In this document: positions 28,330 to 37,900 of the stretch, in pieces
How positions within the stretch are numbered: position 1 is the first letter of the stretch
How the letters are laid out: each line of letters begins with the position of its first letter
Origin: an uncultured Fulvivirga sp.
GTDB lineage: Bacteria; Bacteroidota; Bacteroidia; Cytophagales; Cyclobacteriaceae
Length of the DNA stretch: 64,000 nucleotides
Assembly: GCA_947500555.1 (NCBI GenBank)
Contig: CANMSE010000002.1
Coordinates: 310,001 to 374,000 of the forward strand
Reading direction: 5' to 3'
Made by a program: the position numbers and the translations under genes
Notes under the pieces: model-generated
Database searches by the model: none
Seen by the model: only the letters and a program-made list of their open reading frames with translations
What the model was told of the DNA's origin: nothing

Positions 28330-28532
28330 AAATTATGTAATTGTTGCCTATTTAGCTTTCTCAATTTAATTGACTCTCGTTGGTTAATAAAACTTTTTAG
28401 TTTTCTATCATACTCTTCTACATCTACCTTCTTAAAAAATACTTTCATTAGTAGACCTACGGCAGCAACGAACAATAAAAAACTTAAAACAGTAGCGATT
28501 AACATCTTTAGTATTAAAATAAAACCAATCAT
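28326..28532 (-). CDS. Small membrane protein heading the signalling operon
   Basis: 68 residues: a hydrophobic N-terminal half long enough for one or two helices (about 3-30), then a basic, charged tail (KKVDVEEYDRKLKSFINQRE ... KLNRQQLHNL). I recognise no family. Overlap by 4 bp with the next receiver gene (ATGA type) and the regulatory sites just upstream argue that it is real and the first gene of the operon. It might be a small modulator of the membrane kinase, but this is only inference from position. Confidence 0.65.
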   Translation of the reverse strand: MIGFILILKMLIATVLSFLLFVAAVGLLMKVFFKKVDVEEYDRKLKSFINQRESIKLRKLNRQQLHNL

Positions 28533-28558
28533 ATCTTAAATCTTTTTTATTACTCATG

Positions 28559-28574
28559 CATCATAACCATGCCA
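28559..28574 (-). promoter_or_regulatory. -24-like box for the signalling operon
   Basis: TGGCATGGTTATGATG on the minus strand, 42 bp before the ATG at 28532 and 41 bp from the inverted repeat at 28615-28632. The -12 half is poor. Confidence 0.5.
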
Positions 28575-28614
28575 ATATAATAGGGTACTTAATCTAATCT
28601 AAGCTTCAATTGTT

Positions 28615-28632
28615 TGTGGAATAAATTCCCCA
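28615..28632. promoter_or_regulatory. Inverted repeat upstream of the signalling operon
   Basis: TGTGGA-ATAAAT-TCCCCA, one mismatch between the half-sites, between the divergent signalling operon and the lmo0937-family gene. It suggests autoregulation of the sigma-54 regulator. Confidence 0.55.
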
Positions 28633-28728
28633 AAAATGCGGAAATGCGTAATCGACTTGATTTTTACAAAAATTGATTTAGAATCATAGCACCTTATAAA
28701 AGGGCTTAAAAATGAATTTTAGTGCAAG

Positions 28729-28744
28729 TGGTTAGCAGTTTGAT
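28729..28744 (+). promoter_or_regulatory. Sigma-54-like promoter for the lmo0937-family gene
   Basis: TGGTTAGCAGTTTGAT: GG and GA at 12-bp register with TTGA as -12 half, 43 bp before the ATG. It lies 97 bp from the inverted repeat, which is not a whole number of turns. Confidence 0.45.
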
Positions 28745-28771
28745 ATACGGTAAGAAACAAATAAAAATATT

Positions 28772-28924
28772 ATGAGCAACTTACTTTACTTAATTGCAGT
28801 TATTTTGATTATAGGCTGGCTACTGGGCTTTTTCTACTTCAGCGTAGGAGGTGTAATTCATGTCTTATTAGTTATTGCCGTAATCGCGGTATTATTCAGA
28901 TTAATAAGTGGTCGGAGAGTATAG
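28772..28924 (+). CDS. lmo0937-family small membrane protein
   Basis: 50 residues (MSNLLYLIAVILIIGWLLGF ... VIHVLLVIAVIAVLFRLISG). Two hydrophobic helices flank a short FYFSVGGVIH turn, matching the lmo0937/DUF5670 family of tiny membrane proteins seen in stress regulons. The ATG at 28772 and the terminator 18 bp after the stop define a monocistronic unit. It diverges from the signalling operon and converges on an endonuclease/phosphatase-family gene. The molecular function is not known. Confidence 0.85.
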   Translation: MSNLLYLIAVILIIGWLLGFFYFSVGGVIHVLLVIAVIAVLFRLISGRRV

Positions 28925-28941
28925 ATCGATTTTATCTAAAT

Positions 28942-28980
28942 AAAAAGAGCGTCTTTAGCTAAAGACGCTCTTTTTATTTT
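28942..28980. terminator. Bidirectional terminator
   Basis: AGAGCGTCTTTAG / CTAAAGACGCTCT is a perfect palindromic stem, flanked by AAAA on the left and TTTTTATTTT on the right. It serves the small plus-strand gene and the convergent minus-strand gene ending at 29000. Confidence 0.9.
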
Positions 28981-28999
28981 TATCAGATTTTTATTGCAT

Positions 29000-30067
29000 C
29001 TATTCTTTTACTTTTTCAAGTTTTTTTTTTGCCTCCTCTTTATCTTCTGTTGAGAACTCTTCCGTAGATCCATTTTTTCGCTGTGCCTTTTTAGATTCAA
29101 GACTCAACTCAATATACATAGGAAAGTGATCTGACCCGATATTCGGAACACGTTCAATATTTTTAACCAGAAAATCATCTGAATGGAATACATGATCTAG
29201 TGGCCATCTCATCAAACGATACTTCGCATGAAAAGTATTAAAGAACCCACGACCAATTCTTGGATCCAACAAATTACTTAATCGTTGAAAAAGACGGGTT
29301 GTGTGCGACCATGCCACATCGTTTAGGTCACCAGCCACGATAACAGGATAAGGAGAATCGACAGCCATCTTACCAATCACAATAAGCTCTGCATCTCGTT
29401 CAGTTGATCTATAATTTTCAGTTGGACTAGGAGGTTCGGGATGGACGATGTAAAGTTTTACCAGTTCTCCATTTCGAAGTTTAATGATGGCATGAATAGA
29501 CGGGATTTCATCATCAATTAAATATTCAATGCTATGTTCTACAATTTCTAATTTTGAGTAGAATAGTACCCCATATGTATTGTCAAGTGGCAACTTGATG
29601 GTATTAGGGTATTTTTCTTCCAAGGAACTAAGCCCGTCTTCCCATTTTTTGTCCGTCTCCAGAGTTATTAGAAGGTCAGGATCATACTTTTCCACCTGCT
29701 CCACTAGGAGGTGATAATCTTCATTATACTGATAGACATTAGACTCCATGATGGCTAAGCTTTGACCATTTTTAGATTCTGACCAATCTTTGGCTTGTTT
29801 GGAGGATAGTGTGGTGTACGGGTAAATAATTACCACCTGATAAATAAGCGTAATAGCACCAAAGCCTACAAGAAACCATTCATGCCATTGAATATATTTA
29901 CATGTGAATACAGTCCCCAAAAAGAATATCAGTGTAAGTACAGTCAGTTGTATATGTGGGAAGTCTGACATTCTTATCCACCAATCGTCTTTACGAATTA
30001 GCTGAAGAGCCGTCAAAGCCATGAATAAGGTCAGTCCTATTTGGAAGATAGAATTAATGATGGTCAT
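29000..30067 (-). CDS. Membrane-anchored endonuclease/exonuclease/phosphatase-family protein
   Basis: 355 residues. Three N-terminal membrane helices (about 4-22, 36-54, 62-83) are followed by an EEP (DNase I-like) domain: the metal-binding E in LLITLETDKKW, VAGDLNDVAW, and the terminal GSDHFPMYIEL with the catalytic SDH. The C-terminal 30 residues are charged. This resembles YafD-type proteins; the substrate could be nucleic acid, a phospholipid or an inositol-type phosphate. Its ATG is 31 bp from the divergent AsmA-like gene. Confidence 0.88.
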   Translation of the reverse strand: MTIINSIFQIGLTLFMALTALQLIRKDDWWIRMSDFPHIQLTVLTLIFFLGTVFTCKYIQWHEWFLVGFGAITLIYQVVIIYPYTTLSSKQAKDWSESKNGQSLAIMESNVYQYNEDYHLLVEQVEKYDPDLLITLETDKKWEDGLSSLEEKYPNTIKLPLDNTYGVLFYSKLEIVEHSIEYLIDDEIPSIHAIIKLRNGELVKLYIVHPEPPSPTENYRSTERDAELIVIGKMAVDSPYPVIVAGDLNDVAWSHTTRLFQRLSNLLDPRIGRGFFNTFHAKYRLMRWPLDHVFHSDDFLVKNIERVPNIGSDHFPMYIELSLESKKAQRKNGSTEEFSTEDKEEAKKKLEKVKE

Positions 30068-30071
30068 AGTC

Positions 30072-30087
30072 GGGCATTATTATTGAC
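30072..30087 (+). promoter_or_regulatory. Sigma-54-like sequence before the 523-residue AsmA-like gene
   Basis: GGGCATTATTATTGAC: GGCA and TTGA in the 12-bp register, 27 bp before the ATG. No inverted repeat was found in phase upstream. Confidence 0.35.
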
Positions 30088-30098
30088 AAAGCAGTGGT

Positions 30099-31670
30099 AT
30101 GAAAACAATTTACAAGATAGTAATAGTACTGGTATTAGTTTTAATTTCTGCCGGTATTATCATTTCAATAAAAGCAGATGATCTTTTAAAATCTTTTGTG
30201 ACTGACCGTATTCAAAATTTGAGCCACAATAAATATAATTTAAAAATTGGTGAAACTGACGTGGCATTAATACCTCTCGGAGTGAATTTTTCTAATCTTG
30301 AAATTACCTCTGACGACAGTACTTTTCTCGAAATGGATAGCACTACATACATACTTCCTTCCTTCAGGGCGAAAAAGTTGAACATCGATAAGTTTAGTCT
30401 TTTCAATTTTCTTTTCAACTCTAAAGCTTCTTTCAAACTACATGTTGAGCAACCTGAGCTCCATGTGCTTGTGAGCAACCTTGCGGAAAACAGTGTGAAA
30501 CCTAAAAAATTAGAGGACAAGGGGAAAACAAAAGTGCTATTAAAGAGTGCCATCTTAGAAAATGGAGCTTTCAGTTACAGTAGGGATACTATGCATTTTT
30601 CTACTAAAATAAATATTCAAGCTTCAGATATCAATTCAGAGAACTTTGTATCTACTCTCAGTTCATCTGTCAATGCTACATTATATGATGCTGATTACAG
30701 AGGGCCTCAAGGTATAATGGGGATAAAAAGTGATACCCTGAACATTTACGGAGCCGAAGGAAAAATCATAGCAAAAAATGTTTCTGTTAATACATTGGCT
30801 GATAAGTATGAAATTGGCCATATACTGGGACATGAAACTGACTGGGTTGATGTCTCAATAGCCTCTATCGAAATAATGCAAAATAGCGCATTGACTCTGC
30901 AAGACACAGTTGCTGTGGGTACTGTGAAAATGGATGGCCTAACAGCAGTAGTCTTTAGAGACAAACGATTAAAATTTCCTAATATCCCTGATAAGCCATT
31001 ACCACATCAGAAAATCAGCAATCTCACCTTCCCTATCATTATTGACACGATTGAGTTGGCTAACGGAAATATTACTTACCAGGAGCACATCAGTGAATCA
31101 CCAAAAGCGGGAAGAATAAGCTTTGAGAATTTAGCTTTTAGTGCATCTAACTTTAGCAGCGCTTGTCCCAATTCTAAAATGAGTATGAAAGCCTCGGCAT
31201 ACTTAATGGGCAAGGGTTTAATTGAAATAGATGCCAAGATACCGCTATCTTCTCAAAGCATGCCCTATGAAATTTCAGGAACTATTCATGAGCAGGATAT
31301 GACCAATTTAAATCCGATGTTAAACTACGTGGCCAAGGTCACTTTGACATCAGGGAGATTTCGTAATTCCACCTTCGAATTCACTCATGATAATGTATCC
31401 TCTAAAGGTCAATTAAAACTTGCTTATAACGATCTTCATGTAAGATTTATTGATCCTGCTGGTAGTGGTACTTTAGGTAAAATTGATGAAAAACTCATGA
31501 GCTTTGCCGCCAATACTTTTGTAGTCAAAAAAGATAATGAGGAAGGAGACAACATGCGTACAGGTGAAATAAGTTTTGAAAGAGACCCAAAAAAATCAAT
31601 CCTTAATTATTGGTGGAAATCTCTATTGAGTGGTATTAAATCAAGTACCGGAATTAAAGAAAAGAAGTAA
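30099..31670 (+). CDS. AsmA-like envelope protein (short form)
   Basis: 523 residues. An N-terminal helix (about 5-25) anchors a long periplasmic region rich in beta strands of the AsmA/DUF748 type (LNIDKFSLFNFLFNSKASFK, IAKNVSVNTL). The C-terminal 80 residues (SFAANTFVVKK ... RTGEISFERDPKKSILNYW) match the end of the 1344-residue protein at 45497-49531, so the two are paralogues over at least that part. AsmA-like proteins form hydrophobic grooves that move lipids between membranes; that function is inferred here. It is convergent with a DUF748 gene whose stop codon abuts its own. Confidence 0.8.
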   Translation: MKTIYKIVIVLVLVLISAGIIISIKADDLLKSFVTDRIQNLSHNKYNLKIGETDVALIPLGVNFSNLEITSDDSTFLEMDSTTYILPSFRAKKLNIDKFSLFNFLFNSKASFKLHVEQPELHVLVSNLAENSVKPKKLEDKGKTKVLLKSAILENGAFSYSRDTMHFSTKINIQASDINSENFVSTLSSSVNATLYDADYRGPQGIMGIKSDTLNIYGAEGKIIAKNVSVNTLADKYEIGHILGHETDWVDVSIASIEIMQNSALTLQDTVAVGTVKMDGLTAVVFRDKRLKFPNIPDKPLPHQKISNLTFPIIIDTIELANGNITYQEHISESPKAGRISFENLAFSASNFSSACPNSKMSMKASAYLMGKGLIEIDAKIPLSSQSMPYEISGTIHEQDMTNLNPMLNYVAKVTLTSGRFRNSTFEFTHDNVSSKGQLKLAYNDLHVRFIDPAGSGTLGKIDEKLMSFAANTFVVKKDNEEGDNMRTGEISFERDPKKSILNYWWKSLLSGIKSSTGIKEKK

Positions 31671-32729
31671 TTACCTATCTTCTTTCTGTTCAAAATCCAA
31701 TGTATCATCAGTACTTTTCTTAAATGCCTGCACAAAGGCATTTGATAAAATATTCCAAATGGCCGGAAATACTTTTGTTTTAGGGTTAGACAGATCTCCT
31801 TTCATCGGCACTTTAGTAGCTAATTGATCTTTCTTTTGATTTTCGAAAATTTCCAATACTACTCCTGCAACAGATTCCCAGATAAGTTGTAGTGGTTGAT
31901 TTTTATCATCTTGCCATGAAACTAACTCTAGATCTCGAATAAGTGGTTTTACATATCCTGTAAGTTGACCATCATCAATTACAATTTCGCTATACAGGTT
32001 AAAGGTTCCTTTTTCTGCATCCATCTTTGCATATACTTTCAAAAAGTCATTAAGTGCAGTAAGATCTACTCCTTCAAAATTCATATCTATATCAACATCC
32101 GGTATCTTCTTAAGTATATTGAGGCCCCCCGAAACGTTTAGTTGACCCCCTCCAATAGAATATCCTGATGCCGTAAGTTCAGAAGGTAGAGACTTATTTT
32201 CTGAAGTTGCGTTAGTCAAATTCGTTGCTTTTAATTCCAGCTCTGTGAGATAAAGATCAATTTTGGGTTCATTATCAAAGTTTTTAAAATAAATAGTTCC
32301 TTCATGCACTTCAAGCCTATTTATTTTTAGTGGTATAAGTTCTTTTATAGGTTTCGTCCAATCTACATCCTCTCCATATTGAGCCTGAGAGGTATCATTA
32401 GATGCCACAAAATACAATTCCGGATTAATCAAATCAATCTCTCCTACTATTGAACCTTCGAACAAAGCACTCCACTGAACCGATAAATCAATTCTATGAG
32501 AAGAAAAGAACGGGACGTAAATAGAACTATCTGCTTTTAATATTTCTAAGCTATCTATTGAATATGCTCCTTTATATAACTGTAAATCCACATCAGTAAT
32601 AGAGCCTGTATAACCCGGAATTTCTTTAAGAATTTTATTGACATAATCGGTTACGACATAAGGTAAATAGATTCTTGTAGCCCCCAAAAGAAGCACTATG
32701 CCAATAAGTATTTTATATCTCTTTTTCAT
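31671..32729 (-). CDS. DUF748/AsmA-like envelope protein
   Basis: 352 residues with one N-terminal helix (about 7-24) and a periplasmic beta-rich domain. The segment PGYTGSITDVDLQLYKGAYS followed by IDLSVQWSALFEGSIVGEI is characteristic of DUF748. Near the C-terminus the sequence ends in a helical, charged tail. It is the third gene of the operon AI-2E permease, BrkB protein, DUF748, starting 2 bp after the BrkB stop. It may act in lipid or outer-membrane homeostasis, by analogy with AsmA-like proteins. Confidence 0.82.
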   Translation of the reverse strand: MKKRYKILIGIVLLLGATRIYLPYVVTDYVNKILKEIPGYTGSITDVDLQLYKGAYSIDSLEILKADSSIYVPFFSSHRIDLSVQWSALFEGSIVGEIDLINPELYFVASNDTSQAQYGEDVDWTKPIKELIPLKINRLEVHEGTIYFKNFDNEPKIDLYLTELELKATNLTNATSENKSLPSELTASGYSIGGGQLNVSGGLNILKKIPDVDIDMNFEGVDLTALNDFLKVYAKMDAEKGTFNLYSEIVIDDGQLTGYVKPLIRDLELVSWQDDKNQPLQLIWESVAGVVLEIFENQKKDQLATKVPMKGDLSNPKTKVFPAIWNILSNAFVQAFKKSTDDTLDFEQKEDR

Positions 32730-32731
32730 TA

Positions 32732-33664
32732 CTAATCGAATTTAGTAACTGGTTGATGTCCTTTTTCTATTTCCTCAATCACTATAGAAACTGCCTCTTT
32801 ATTGGGTGCGATTTTACGTCCTTTCAATTGGTTGTAAGTAAATGTGAATTGCGCTCCATATAACAATATAAGTACAGAATAATAAACCCATGCTAGCAGT
32901 GCCACTAATGAGCTGGCGGCTCCATAGGCATCTCCTAAACTACTGGAGCTTAGATAATAGCCAATTAAAAACTTACCCCCCACAAATAATGCTGTAGTCA
33001 CAATAGCACCAAGCCAAACATGCTTCCAGAGAATTTTGGCATCCGGCAGTACTTTAAAAATCAATGCAAATACAAAAGTTATAATGGCTAAAGACAACCC
33101 AATATTTAATACCCATATAAAGTAATAAGATGAATCTGCTATTAAGAAGGACATGGTGTCCTTTAATATGGCTATTAGGGTATCGGCCATAAGAGAAACG
33201 AGTAATAAAAACCCAATAGATGCTATCATGGCCAATGACAATAATCTATTTATTAGAAATTTGAACACTTCCTTTCTTGGTTTCGGTCTAATATGCCAAA
33301 TAGTATTAATACTGTCCTGCAAAGAGACAAAGACTGTTGTGGCACTTATTAGTAATGTAATCACTCCTACGAGTTCCATTATTAGTGATTCATTGGTAAA
33401 AAAAGCCTTGCTCATCAAAATTTTAACCTGCTCTGCGCTACTGCTACCCATGAGCAAACCAACTTGATTTAAAAGTTCTGTCCTTACCGCCTCTCGTTCA
33501 TAAAAACTACCAGCCACCATAACAGCTATAATAGCCATTCCAGGAAGCGAGAAAATAGTATAATATGCAATGGCTGCACTATGTCGAAAAGGATTATGAC
33601 TAAAAAAGGAGATGAATGATTTTTTAATCAGTCGCCATATAAATTGAAGGTTGACCTGCATCAT
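32732..33664 (-). CDS. YihY/BrkB-family membrane protein
   Basis: 310 residues, about six membrane helices. Family marks are HNPFRHSAAIAYYTIFSLPG near the N-terminus, SLQDSINTIWHIRPKPR, and the final pair of helices with SLGDAYGAASSLVALLAWVYYS. Formerly annotated as ribonuclease BN, the family is now regarded as inner-membrane permeases or flippases of uncertain substrate. Its ATG overlaps the AI-2E gene stop by 4 bp. Confidence 0.93.
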   Translation of the reverse strand: MMQVNLQFIWRLIKKSFISFFSHNPFRHSAAIAYYTIFSLPGMAIIAVMVAGSFYEREAVRTELLNQVGLLMGSSSAEQVKILMSKAFFTNESLIMELVGVITLLISATTVFVSLQDSINTIWHIRPKPRKEVFKFLINRLLSLAMIASIGFLLLVSLMADTLIAILKDTMSFLIADSSYYFIWVLNIGLSLAIITFVFALIFKVLPDAKILWKHVWLGAIVTTALFVGGKFLIGYYLSSSSLGDAYGAASSLVALLAWVYYSVLILLYGAQFTFTYNQLKGRKIAPNKEAVSIVIEEIEKGHQPVTKFD

Positions 33665-34740
33665 TTATCTGTTTTGTTAGATAATTCTGATTCTGACAGA
33701 TAGAGTTCATCACTCAAAAGAAGGCTTACTGGTTTTAATTGATCGAAATAACTACAGAACACTTTGAAGATGGCAGTGAGTGGTAAGAACAATATCATTC
33801 CTGCCACGCCCCATAAATAGCCACCTATTATAAGTGAAATAATAGCAGCCAATGCATTGATATTGAGATTACCTCCTACTATTTTGGGGCTCAGAAAATT
33901 ACTCTCAATGACTTGGATGAGCCAAAAACATCCCATAATTCCCAGGGGTATTAGGTAAGAATCATTGGTCATAAAGGCATATAATACAGGGATTGCAGCA
34001 CCAAAAGTGGTTCCTACATAAGGTATGATAGCTAGAAAAGCTGCCATAAATCCAAAGAAAAAAGCATGGTCTATTCCAAATAGTAATAATACCAGGCTAT
34101 TTGCGACACCTAATATTCCAATCATAATAGCCATTCCGACTAAATAGTGTTTGCCTACCTGTTGCATTTCCTTCAACATGTTAGACACCCGCTCATGATA
34201 GCGAGATGGTGCACTTTTTACGACCACACGTTTTAGCCCACTTCGATATATAAGCAACAAAAACGTATAGACAATTACCATCATAATACCTGAAAGCAGA
34301 GCCGTTGTTCTACTGAAAGTTGTTGACACCCAAGTTTTACTTGATTTCTCCACCCATTCCTGACTTTTATCAATAATCTCTTCACCATCAATTACCGGAA
34401 CTGCCTTCAGGTTATCATCCATAAAATCTACAACCTCTTTCGTGAGTACCGTCAGTTTTCTTTCAAAGTTTGATAATTCCTCCATCACCCCTGATATCTG
34501 TTTCCCAAAGGCATAAAATATAGAAGCTATGGCCAGAACAATCACTAATATAGTAGTGATGGCAGCAGTAGCCCTCGAAAATCTCCAAGACTCAAGTCTG
34601 GTGACAATCGGATACAATATGAAAGAAATAAGAAGTGACATAGCCATTGATACCAATATTGGTCGACCCAAATAAATCAAAGTCAGAACTGCTGCTGCTG
34701 AAGCAAAAATATAAAAGGTCTTTTTGAATGAAATGTTCAT
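33661..34740 (-). CDS. AI-2E/PerM-family transporter
   Basis: 359 residues with about eight membrane helices and a periplasmic helical insert (about 80-150). The signatures FMAAFLAIIPYVGTTFGAAIP and the C-terminal VGGNLNINALAAIISLIIGG identify the AI-2E transporter/PerM superfamily, whose members export small molecules or ions (including Na+/H+ exchange). The substrate is unknown here. It is the first gene of a three-gene operon divergent from tamB; a box and inverted repeat of the island type lie upstream. Confidence 0.93.
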   Translation of the reverse strand: MNISFKKTFYIFASAAAVLTLIYLGRPILVSMAMSLLISFILYPIVTRLESWRFSRATAAITTILVIVLAIASIFYAFGKQISGVMEELSNFERKLTVLTKEVVDFMDDNLKAVPVIDGEEIIDKSQEWVEKSSKTWVSTTFSRTTALLSGIMMVIVYTFLLLIYRSGLKRVVVKSAPSRYHERVSNMLKEMQQVGKHYLVGMAIMIGILGVANSLVLLLFGIDHAFFFGFMAAFLAIIPYVGTTFGAAIPVLYAFMTNDSYLIPLGIMGCFWLIQVIESNFLSPKIVGGNLNINALAAIISLIIGGYLWGVAGMILFLPLTAIFKVFCSYFDQLKPVSLLLSDELYLSESELSNKTDK

Positions 34741-34769
34741 AAAATCGAGTTGATTGCTGACGAATTATG

Positions 34770-34785
34770 TATAATAATCACACCA
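34770..34785 (-). promoter_or_regulatory. -24-like box for the AI-2E/BrkB/DUF748 operon
   Basis: TGGTGTGATTATTATA on the minus strand, 45 bp before the ATG and exactly 72 bp from the inverted repeat 34857-34874. Confidence 0.4.
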
Positions 34786-34856
34786 AAGAAAATAGGGCTA
34801 TTAAAATTGACCTAAAGAGCTTTATTGAAGAACGAGCAGTGGCATTAATGATAAAT

Positions 34857-34874
34857 TGGGTATTTTTTTCTACA
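34857..34874. promoter_or_regulatory. Inverted repeat between AI-2E operon and tamB
   Basis: TGGGTA-TTTTTT-TCTACA. The half-sites are imperfect as a palindrome, but each matches a half-site seen elsewhere (49710 and 22811). Confidence 0.5.
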
Positions 34875-34925
34875 TATTTAAATTAATGTTGAATTATACA
34901 TTTCAATGGTCAACGGATAGCTCTT

Positions 34926-34941
34926 TGGCACTATCTTTATT
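34926..34941 (+). promoter_or_regulatory. -24-like box in front of tamB
   Basis: TGGCACTATCTTTATT, exactly 52 bp after the inverted repeat. It is only 25 bp before the ATG, so a sigma-54 start site would give a nearly leaderless mRNA. Confidence 0.45.
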
Positions 34942-34950
34942 CTCTCTTAA

Positions 34951-37900
34951 ATGATGAAGAATCCGCGAGTAAAGAGAGTTTCTATTCTCATTTTAAAGAT
35001 CATTGGCTGGACGGTAGCAGTAGTACTCTCACTACTGTTTATTATCATTTTATTGGTACGTATTCCTTCTGTCCAAAATAAGATAGTCTCAAAGGTTGAA
35101 GCCAATATTGAAAAGGTGCTATCAACTGACATTTCGATAGATCACGTTTATATCAACTTTCCTAAATCAATAGAAATCCAATCATTTTATATTGAGGACC
35201 TTGAAGGTGACACTTTATTATATTTTAAGTCAATTGAAATAGACGCTGACCTCTGGCAACTAACTAATCGCAAAATTGAGCTTAATACTACTGATTTAAA
35301 TACTGTAGTTGGGAAGATCCGCAGGGCAGAAAATAATGATGAATTTAACTTCCAATATATTATTGATGCATTCGCTACTGACACTACTAAAGCTCAGACT
35401 AAATCCAAGTCTTGGGAATTTGCGATTGAAGATATTTCTGTTGACTCCTTAGACTTCTCACTTAAAGATGATTTCACGGAAATGTCGCTTAAGGCTAAGT
35501 GGCATGAATTAGATATAGAAATAAATGAATTTATACCAGATCAATCAAAATTAGATATTGGTTTAATTTTTATAAAAGGAGCTGATTTACAGTACTCCAT
35601 GAGTGGTTCATCATCAAAAGATCAGGATTCAGATTCAATATCTACTAACCCTTTTAATTTGATTGTTGGGGAAATTGAAATTATTCAATCCGGTTTTCAA
35701 GTGGAAACTTTAAGTCAGAAAATTGAAGGTTCGATTGGCGTGCTGGAATTAGAAACAAATGAAATGAGTTTAAATGACGGCTTGATAGATTTTAACAAAG
35801 TACTTCTTTCTAACTCTAGAGTAAACTACCAAGTAATAAAAGGAGATAATCAAACACTGGATAATGATACAACTATTTCAGATAACTCCTGGAAGATAAG
35901 GTCTGATCTGATTGAATTCAAGAATAATAGGATTGACATCGATTTAGATACTCTTACAACAAGTACAAGTTATTTTGATCCAAACCATTTAAACATAAGC
36001 CAGCTAAACCTAAAACTTAAAGAAGCAAACTATTCGACAGATCTTGTTTCGGGAGAAATTATTGATTTATCACTTCTGTCTAATAAACAAAGTATTGAAT
36101 TGGATGGTGAAGTGACTATGAACCCCACTTCACTACAGGTCCATAACCTTGAAATGTATACCGGTGAATCCGAAATAGTCTTTGACTTTGAAGCATCCTT
36201 TGCCTCACTGAAAAATATAATGGATGGTAATACCAAAATATTACTGCAAGTAAGCCCATCGGTTATTCACTCAAACGATGCAAAGTATTTTATACCCCAG
36301 TTGCCTGCATCAAAATTGCCAAACCATTTAAACCTGGAAGCTGAAATTTCGGGAGCTTTAGCCAATTTTTCAGTTACAAAACTTCAAGCCTCTACCCCAA
36401 ATTCTCTAATTAATACGAGAGGATCAATAATGAATTTACCTAATCCAGACAGTTTAAATTATAAGATGGATACTCTTTTGGTAAGCAGCAGAAAAACTGA
36501 AATATTGCCTTTTTTGCCTGACAGCCTATCTGAAAAAATTAATCTACCTGAGCAATTCAGTTTAAAAGCCGATGGAACAGGGTCTTTGTCAGCTTACAAT
36601 GGCAGGTTGAATCTTACTTCCTCTTATGGCAATATCGGACTGAATAATTTCAATTTTGTCTTAGAAGAAAGTATGCCTTCTTATTCCGGAGAAATAAAAT
36701 CATCGGGTTTTGATGTAGGCTCTTTGCTTAATCAAGGGAACAACCTGGATAGCCTGGCAGTCAAATTAAAAATCAACGGCAGTGGTTCAAATCTTAACAA
36801 TCTAAACGCAAGGATCAGTGGATACATTGGCCACATTGAGTTTCAGAATTATATATATGATACTCTTAAGGTGAACGCCACAGTTGTAAATTCCTTGCTC
36901 GATGGAAGCGTTGAATTAATAGATGAACATGCGGCATTTACTCTTGAAGGTGATTTAGATCTTTCACCTAAACTTCATAAGAATAAAGTCACTCTAAATC
37001 TTACAAAGGCTCACTTACAAACACTAAACTTTTCTCGTACGCCACTAAAATTGAGAGGCAAACTAATCACCAATTTTGAAACTCAAGATTTTAAAAGGTT
37101 TAATGGAAATGTGGCTATTAGAAATTTTGAAGCTAACAACGAAATAGATACGTATAAAATGGATTCTTTACTTGTGGCAAGTATTGATCAGGATGGAAAA
37201 ACTGAAATTACATTAAATTCTGATATAATGGACGGCCAATTCAAAGGAAATATTGACATCTACACTGTATCAAACTCTATTAAGCAACACATTAATCAAT
37301 ATTATAACTTGGTCGATGTGCCTAATGAAGAAGTGCCTGAAATGAATTTTAGTTTTGACTTTAATCTTAAAAATACGGATCTAATTACAGAAATTCTCGT
37401 ACCGGATATTGAAAAATTTAGACCAGGAACATTTCACTCACAGTTCAATAGTGCAAATGATAAGCTTGATGTGGATCTCTCTATCCATCATATAACATAT
37501 AATGACATTGCCATTGATAGTTTCAAATTAGAAACACATTCAAGCAGAGGTGAGTTGGTAACTATTGCCTCCATAGAAGAAATAGCAACGAACAGCACTG
37601 ATATTAAGAACATCAGCCTGGCCGCAATATTAGCAGAAGACAAAGTAATTACTGAGCTTACTATAAAAGATACAATAGACCAAAAAAAATACCTTATCAA
37701 AGGTGTAGTTGAAAGCATCGATAGCACTTATCAGCTATCTCTCAACCGTGACTCCCTCATTTTGAATTACGCCAGGTGGAACGTAACTCAGAACAGGCCT
37801 TTGCAATTGGGGAATTATTATAACGCGCCCTCAACCACACTTGGTTTATTCAGAGATAATCAAGAATTAAGTTTCAAGACAAAGCCACAGGACTCTGCTC

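Noticed and set aside
34840..34855. A second TGGCA box upstream of tamB
   Set aside because: It lies on the wrong side of the inverted repeat, has no TTGC-like half in register, and no repeat in phase; probably chance.
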